64,000 bases of DNA from Bacteroides sp. (GTDB taxonomy: Bacteria; Bacteroidota; Bacteroidia; Bacteroidales; Bacteroidaceae): the NCBI RefSeq assembly GCF_030151085.1, contig NZ_JASLER010000014.1:45683-109682 (forward strand), read 5' to 3'. Each line of letters begins with the position of its first letter. Within the stretch, counting starts at the first letter, position 1. A program made the position numbers and the translations under genes. Positions 58,978 to 64,000 of this stretch are shown piece by piece. Below the pieces are notes generated by a model, which searched no databases, had not been told where the DNA came from, and worked only from the letters and a program-made list of their open reading frames with translations.

Positions 58978-61900
58978 TTACAGAGTCTGTTTTACTTCTA
59001 TTTCTTCGTAAGATTCAATGATGTCGCCTACCTTGATGTCGTTGCAATTCGTCAAGCTGATACCGCATTCGAAGTTGGTACCCACTTCCTTCACATCGTC
59101 CTTGAAGCGTTTCAAAGCATTGATGGAACCTGTAAATACTACGATACCCTCGCGAATCAGACGAGCCTTGTCGCTGCGTTTTACCTTTCCGCTCTTCACC
59201 ACAGCACCGGCTACGAGACCAACCTTGGTAATATTGAATACCTCGCGAACTTCGATATTTGCAGTTACCTGCTCCTTCACGGTCGGTGCCAACATACCTT
59301 CCATAGCAGCCTTCACCTCTTCGATAGCGTCGTAGATAACAGAATACTTGCGGATATCCACACCGTCGTTTTCGGCCAACTTAGCAGCAGAACCTGAAGG
59401 ACGTACCTGGAAGCCTACGATAATTGCATTCGAAGCAGCAGCCAGTGAAACATCCGATTCGGAGATTGCACCCACACCCTTATGAATTACATTTACCTGT
59501 ACCTGTTCGGTAGACAGCTTAATCAAAGAATCGCTCAATGCTTCTACTGATCCGTCCACGTCACCCTTCACAATAACGTTCAGTTCGTGGAAGTCACCCA
59601 ATGCCAGACGACGTCCAACTTCGTCGAGCGTCAACATCTTCTGAGTACGCAAACCTTGTTCGCGTTGTAACTGTTCGCGCTTATTGGCAATTTCACGAGC
59701 TTCCTGTTCGGTCTCAATCACGTGGAATGTATCACCTGCAGCAGGAGCACCATTCAAACCTAATATTAAAGCCGGTGCAGAAGGACCTGCCTCTTTCATA
59801 CGGGCATTACGCTCGTTGAACATCGCCTTAACCTTACCATAACTGGTACCTGCCAACACAATGTCACCTACCTTCAGCGTACCGTTAGATACCAATATAG
59901 TAGCTACATAACCACGTCCTTTATCCAACGAAGATTCGATGATAGAACCGGTAGCATTACGATTCGGGTTTGCCTTCAAATCCAGCATTTCTGCTTCCAG
60001 CAATACCTTCTCCATCAACTCGGGTACACCTAGCCCCTTCTTAGCAGAGATATCTTGTGACTGATATTTACCTCCCCATTCTTCAACCAGGAAGTTCATA
60101 GCAGCAAGCTGTTCCTTAATCTTGTCGGGATTGGCAGTAGGTTTATCAATCTTATTGATAGCAAATACGATAGGAACACCGGCAGCCATAGCATGGTTGA
60201 TAGCTTCCTTCGTCTGAGGCATCACATCGTCATCGGCGGCAACAATAATGATAGCGATATCCGTAGCCTTCGCACCACGGGCACGCATAGCGGTAAACGC
60301 CTCATGACCCGGAGTATCAAGGAATGTAATCTTACGTCCGTCGTCCAACTTCACGTGATAAGCACCAATATGCTGTGTGATACCACCAGCCTCACCGGCA
60401 ATCACATTTGCTTTACGAATATAGTCGAGCAAAGAAGTCTTACCGTGGTCAACGTGTCCCATCACTGTTACAATCGGGGCACGATATTCGAGATCTTCCT
60501 CAGCATCCTCTTCTTCAATGATGGCCTGAGCAACTTCCGCACTAACGTATTCCGTCTTATATCCGAACTCTTCAGCTACCAGGTTGATAGTCTCCGCATC
60601 CAGACGTTGGTTGATGGAAACCATCATACCGATACTCATACAAGTAGAGATAACCTGCATCACAGAAACATCCATCATGTTCGCCAATTCGTTGGCAGTT
60701 ACAAACTCCGTCAGTTTCAATACCTTGCTATCTGCCATTTCCTGGTCCTCCAGTTCCTGCATTCGGCTCGAAGCTAGTTCGCGCTTGTCTTTACGATATT
60801 TGGCACCTTTATTCTTTCCTTTAGAGGTAAGGCGTGCAAGGGTTTCTTTTACTTGTTTAGCAACATCCTCTTCCTTTACTTCCTGCTTAATAAGCGGTTT
60901 CTTGAAGCGGTCTTTATTGTTGTTATTTCTATTATTGTTGTTATTATTATTATTTCTGCCACCTTGCTGGTTATTACCGCCACCTTGTTGGTTGTTACCT
61001 CTCGGACGATCGTTACCATTGTTGTTTTGGAAATTCTGAGCATTGTTGATATCAACTTTCTCCTTATTAATACGCAGACGTTTCTTCTTAGTAGGGTCAT
61101 TCTCCTTAGCATTCGGATCTTTAGTATCCTTCTGCTTGTTATCGTCACGGCGGATTTCTTTGATAATCGCCTCTTTCATCTGCTTGCGCTGATCCTGGCG
61201 CTGTTTTTCCTTCTCTTCACGTTCCTTGCGTTTTTCCTCTTTCGATTTCTTTTTAGGACGTGTAGACTGATTCAAAGCTGCCAAGTCGATTTGACCAATG
61301 ACATTGATCTTCGATACGAACTCAGGCTGATGAATCTTAAAGATCTCATCTTCTCCGTTTACCACTTCTTTCTCCTCTTTTTCAACCACAGTTTCTTGTT
61401 TAATGGGTTCCGGAGTAGGTTCTTGTTTCATTTCTTCCTTTTTAGGTTCTACCTTAACCTCAACAACATGAGCCGGTTCTTCTTTAGCAACCGGTGCAGG
61501 CTGAATAACCGGTTTTGGTTCCGGCTTAGGTTCTACTTTTGGCTCTGGCTGTGGCACTGGAGCAGGCTGGGGAGCCGGTTCTTCTTTGGCAACCGGTGCA
61601 GGCTGAGGTGCAGCAGGAACGGGCTGCGGCTTCGGTTCTTCAACAACCACCGGTGCAGGTTCTTCCACTTTTTTCTCTACTACCACAACTTTTTCCACTT
61701 CTTTCTCCTTCTCCTGAACAGGTCTACGGTTCAGTTTATCCAAATCTATTTTGCCGACAGGCTTAAACTTCGGACGTGCGTCTTCGGGCACAACCGTCTT
61801 TATCTCTTCTGTTTTCGCTTTTTCCTGCGTTTCCTTATAGCCGTCAATAGAAACAGAGGACTTCACACGGTCCTTGCTCTGACGTTCCTGACTAAAACGT

Positions 61901-62082
61901 TCCGATTTTATTTTAAGGTCCTTATCTGTACTAAATTCCTTCTTGAGCAGATCAAACTGCTCATCGGTAATTTTCGTATTGGGGTTTGCCTCAACGGTAT
62001 ACCCTTTCTTTTGCAGGAACTCGACAGCCGTCGTAATGCCCACGTTCAAATCTCTTGTAACTTTGTTTAACCTTATCGTCAT
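58978..62082 (-). CDS. infB: Translation initiation factor IF-2
   Basis: A 1034-residue IF-2, the GTPase that brings initiator tRNA to the 30S subunit. The N-terminal IF2_N motif (MTIRLNKVTRDLNVGITTAVEFL) is followed by ~380 residues of low-complexity linker: a Pro/Glu/Lys/Val-rich part with repeated KEEPAPQPAPV-type motifs (about 130-230) and an Asn/Gly-rich part (about 350-395) encoded near 60900-61040. The GTPase core has GHVDHGKTSLLDYI, DTPGHEAFTAMRARG and NKIDKP, and domains II-IV end EEIEVKQTL. It lies in the standard rimP-nusA-infB order, 101 bp after nusA. Confidence 0.97.
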   Translation of the reverse strand: MTIRLNKVTRDLNVGITTAVEFLQKKGYTVEANPNTKITDEQFDLLKKEFSTDKDLKIKSERFSQERQSKDRVKSSVSIDGYKETQEKAKTEEIKTVVPEDARPKFKPVGKIDLDKLNRRPVQEKEKEVEKVVVVEKKVEEPAPVVVEEPKPQPVPAAPQPAPVAKEEPAPQPAPVPQPEPKVEPKPEPKPVIQPAPVAKEEPAHVVEVKVEPKKEEMKQEPTPEPIKQETVVEKEEKEVVNGEDEIFKIHQPEFVSKINVIGQIDLAALNQSTRPKKKSKEEKRKEREEKEKQRQDQRKQMKEAIIKEIRRDDNKQKDTKDPNAKENDPTKKKRLRINKEKVDINNAQNFQNNNGNDRPRGNNQQGGGNNQQGGRNNNNNNNNRNNNNKDRFKKPLIKQEVKEEDVAKQVKETLARLTSKGKNKGAKYRKDKRELASSRMQELEDQEMADSKVLKLTEFVTANELANMMDVSVMQVISTCMSIGMMVSINQRLDAETINLVAEEFGYKTEYVSAEVAQAIIEEEDAEEDLEYRAPIVTVMGHVDHGKTSLLDYIRKANVIAGEAGGITQHIGAYHVKLDDGRKITFLDTPGHEAFTAMRARGAKATDIAIIIVAADDDVMPQTKEAINHAMAAGVPIVFAINKIDKPTANPDKIKEQLAAMNFLVEEWGGKYQSQDISAKKGLGVPELMEKVLLEAEMLDLKANPNRNATGSIIESSLDKGRGYVATILVSNGTLKVGDIVLAGTSYGKVKAMFNERNARMKEAGPSAPALILGLNGAPAAGDTFHVIETEQEAREIANKREQLQREQGLRTQKMLTLDEVGRRLALGDFHELNVIVKGDVDGSVEALSDSLIKLSTEQVQVNVIHKGVGAISESDVSLAAASNAIIVGFQVRPSGSAAKLAENDGVDIRKYSVIYDAIEEVKAAMEGMLAPTVKEQVTANIEVREVFNITKVGLVAGAVVKSGKVKRSDKARLIREGIVVFTGSINALKRFKDDVKEVGTNFECGISLTNCNDIKVGDIIESYEEIEVKQTL

Positions 62083-62123
62083 ACTTAAAATTTAATGAAT
62101 AATGGAGAAAGAAGCGGTAGTTA

Positions 62124-62170
62124 GTGATTAGTGTTTAATGATTAATGATTAGCAACCAAACACTAATCAC
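62124..62170. repeat. 13-bp perfect inverted repeat between nusA and infB
   Basis: GTGATTAGTGTTT (62124-62136) and AAACACTAATCAC (62158-62170) are perfect inverted copies with further ATTAATGATTA copies between. It is the same motif family as at the mraZ-rsmH and murE-mraY junctions. Confidence 0.7.
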
Positions 62171-62183
62171 CAATCAATAATCA

Positions 62184-63452
62184 TTATTCATTTCCTTCTT
62201 CTTCAAACTCCGATTTCAAAATGCGTAATACTTCGTCCACCGTTTCCTCTTCGAGGTCCGTCTTTTCAACCAACAGTTCACGGGGAGCATTCAACACTGC
62301 TTTTGCAGTATCAATACCGATAGCCTTGATGGCGTCGATAACCCAACCGTCTATTTCATCACGGAATTCATCCAAGTAGATATCTTCATCTTCTACTGTC
62401 TGATCCAATTCGCGGAACACGTCGATGGTGTACTCAGTCAACATACTGGCCAGCTTGATATTCAAACCGCCTTTACCGATAGCCAGCGATACTTCCTCCG
62501 GTTTCAGGAACACTTCTGCCTTATGTTCTTCCTCATTCAAACGAATGGAAGATATCTTAGCAGGGCTGAGGGCACGCTGTATAAACAACTGGATATTCGA
62601 TGTATAATTGATAACATCGATATTCTCGTTGCGAAGCTCGCGGACAATACCATGAATACGGCTACCCTTCACACCTACGCAGGCGCCTACCGGGTCGATA
62701 CGGTCATCGTAGCTCTCAACGGCTATCTTGGCACGCTCACCTGGGATGCGGGCAATCTTCTTGATGGTAATCAGTCCGTCATTGATTTCGGGTACTTCCA
62801 TCTCGAACAGACGTTGCAGGAACACGGGCGATGTACGGCTCAGGATAATCTTAGGATTATTGTTCTTGTTATCTACACGGGCCACAACGGCACGGGCAGT
62901 TTCGCCTTTACGGTAAAAGTCGCTCGGGATCTGTTCGGTCTTGGGCAACAACAATTCGTTACCTTCGTCATCAATCAGCAGCATTTCCTTTTTCCAAATC
63001 TGGTAAACTTCTGCGTTGATGATGTTACCTATCTTATCAATGTATTTATTATAGATACTGTCTTTTTCCAGTTCCAAAATCTTAGAGGCCAAAGTCTGGC
63101 GCAGGTTCAAGATGGCACGGCGACCAAAGTTAGCAAAGATCACTTCATCCGTCACTTCCTCACCCACTTCGTAGGAGGCGTCAATCTTCTGTGCTTCACT
63201 CAAAGGGATTTGCAGATTGGGATTCTCCATATCTTCATCCGCCACTACCTCACGGTTACGCCATATCTCGAAGTCACCCTTATCCGGGTTCACGATCACG
63301 TCGTAATTTTCATCGGTGCCAAACATTTTCGCAATCACACTACGGAATGACTCTTCGAGCACACTTACCATAGTGGTTCTATCGATATTTTTCAGTTCCT
63401 TGAATTCCGAAAATGTATCTATCAAGCTGATAGTTTCTTCTTTTTTGGCCAT
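62184..63452 (-). CDS. nusA: Transcription termination/antitermination factor NusA
   Basis: A 422-residue NusA that modulates RNA polymerase pausing, termination and antitermination. The N-terminal RNAP-binding domain (SLIDTFSEFKELKNIDRTTMV...) is followed by an S1 domain (about 135-200; KGETARAVVARVDNK) and two KH domains (VGACVGVKGSRIHGIVREL; LAIGKGGLNIKLASMLT). It lacks the C-terminal acidic repeats of E. coli NusA, so it is shorter, as in many bacteria. Its start is 4 bp after the rimP stop. Confidence 0.96.
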   Translation of the reverse strand: MAKKEETISLIDTFSEFKELKNIDRTTMVSVLEESFRSVIAKMFGTDENYDVIVNPDKGDFEIWRNREVVADEDMENPNLQIPLSEAQKIDASYEVGEEVTDEVIFANFGRRAILNLRQTLASKILELEKDSIYNKYIDKIGNIINAEVYQIWKKEMLLIDDEGNELLLPKTEQIPSDFYRKGETARAVVARVDNKNNNPKIILSRTSPVFLQRLFEMEVPEINDGLITIKKIARIPGERAKIAVESYDDRIDPVGACVGVKGSRIHGIVRELRNENIDVINYTSNIQLFIQRALSPAKISSIRLNEEEHKAEVFLKPEEVSLAIGKGGLNIKLASMLTEYTIDVFRELDQTVEDEDIYLDEFRDEIDGWVIDAIKAIGIDTAKAVLNAPRELLVEKTDLEEETVDEVLRILKSEFEEEGNE

Positions 63453-63456
63453 AGTC

Positions 63457-63924
63457 TTATTTAAAACTGATTAAGTATTTAGTATATTTTATCTCATCAT
63501 ACTTCAGGGTCAGGTCCTCGTCCACCAGTTTGGGACGCTTAGCACCTTCTTCTTTTACTTTTTTCTGAATGGCAACAACAAATTGTTGTTCATTCGCATC
63601 CTTCAATACGCCGCTCAGTTTGCGACCCTCCTTCGTCAGTATCTCCACTTCTTTGCCGATGTGGTTGATGTACTGTTGCAGCACCTTGAAGGGCTGTCCG
63701 ATGCCGGCAGAACCGACTTCCAGCTCATAATCTTCATCCTCACGGTTCAACTTGGATTCTATGTATCGGCTCAGCTCTACACAGTCTTCAATCCAAACAC
63801 CTTCTTTGTGGTCTATCTCCACCAAAATCTTGTCATCCGGGCTGATCGTTATTTCTACCAAGAAATAGTCTTTTCCTTCCAGCCACTCGTCAACAATCTG
63901 ACAAACAATTTTCTTTTCTATCAT
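63457..63924 (-). CDS. rimP: Ribosome maturation factor RimP
   Basis: A 155-residue RimP, needed for 30S subunit maturation. The family motifs are ISPDDKILVEIDHKEGVWIEDCVELSRYIESKL, where the Asp/Glu-rich strand is typical, and YELEVGSAGIGQPFK, the counterpart of the usual LEVSSPGLDRPL. A C-terminal SH3-like domain follows. First gene of the rimP-nusA-infB group, with a -7 element at the end of the window. Confidence 0.93.
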   Translation of the reverse strand: MIEKKIVCQIVDEWLEGKDYFLVEITISPDDKILVEIDHKEGVWIEDCVELSRYIESKLNREDEDYELEVGSAGIGQPFKVLQQYINHIGKEVEILTKEGRKLSGVLKDANEQQFVVAIQKKVKEEGAKRPKLVDEDLTLKYDEIKYTKYLISFK

Positions 63925-63992
63925 AGATTAATCCTATAAGAACGAAAAAGAGGAGCTTTATCGCCCCTCCACCTTTCATCCGTTTCCGGTTG

Positions 63993-64000
63993 CAAAGATA
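63993..64000 (-). promoter_or_regulatory. Putative promoter -7 element of the rimP-nusA-infB group
   Basis: TATCTTTG on the minus strand matches TAnnTTTG, 68 bp upstream of the rimP ATG. A -33 element would lie outside the window. Confidence 0.5.

Noticed and set aside
60900..61040. Asn-codon-rich tract in infB as a microsatellite or frameshift site
   Set aside because: The frame is intact, and Asn/Gly-rich linkers are common in IF-2 of this group; codons are mixed rather than a simple repeat.
60853..62070. 405-codon plus-strand frame opposite infB
   Set aside because: Antisense to the low-complexity part of infB; its Phe/Leu/Arg-rich pattern mirrors the Lys/Glu/Asn-rich coding of infB.

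Overview
The window looks like chromosomal DNA of a gut Bacteroides or close relative (Bacteroidales). The evidence is SusC/SusD-type outer-membrane glycan import genes, many surface glycoside hydrolase lipoproteins (GH92, GH125, GH2, GH63, GH3, DUF1680/GH127-like), promoters with the Bacteroidetes -7 motif TAnnTTTG, mostly absent Shine-Dalgarno sequences, and a Bacteroidetes-style dcw cluster. No phage, IS element, CRISPR array or rRNA operon is visible. Species was not determined. Layout: 1-6.8 kb holds the end of a mannan/N-glycan type glycoside hydrolase operon (GH92 fragment, GH125, aldose 1-epimerase, DUF1680 lipoprotein, acyltransferase-3). 6.8-7.5 kb is gene-free and carries hairpins, a 22-bp-period tandem repeat and MraZ operator boxes. 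7.5-23.9 kb is the division and cell wall (dcw) cluster, all on +: mraZ, rsmH, ftsL-like, ftsI, murE, mraY, murD, ftsW, murG, murC, ftsQ, ftsA, ftsZ, then a YqeY-family gene; murF and ddl are absent. 24-28 kb has recO (-), tRNA-Glu with rpsT behind one canonical promoter, and gyrB. 28-33.2 kb has a cysteine-rich DUF3109 protein, a solitary TIR-domain protein with a possible acetyltransferase-like C-terminus, gpmI, corA and rnhB. 33.3-46 kb is a second glycan locus: a TPR-TM-HTH regulator, SusC/SusD, a lysine exporter split into two genes, a GH2 beta-galactosidase and a GH63-like lipoprotein. 46-50.5 kb has a K+-dependent type membrane pyrophosphatase (-) and a two-domain LruC-like lipoprotein (+). 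50.6-53.2 kb is a GH3 enzyme (-). 53.4-64 kb is a minus-strand group transcribed toward lower coordinates: rimP, nusA, infB, cvpA, sufB, sufC, sufD, sufS. The genes combine household functions (peptidoglycan synthesis and division, translation, Fe-S cluster assembly, topology) with two accessory carbohydrate loci. The most unusual structure is not a gene. Three intergenic arrays (7037-7190, 24047-24200, 46012-46099) have different sequences but exactly the same 22-bp period, and their units are built around imperfect palindromes. Two of them sit between convergent genes, immediately after the minus-strand gene, where a terminator would be expected. A second layer of non-coding structure is the use of short repeated motifs (CGTAAAT-, GTGATTA- and ATCCGTG-type) that form perfect inverted repeats at many operon junctions. 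The TIR fusion protein is the best candidate for an undescribed protein system. All assignments come from reading the sequence; no database search was possible.
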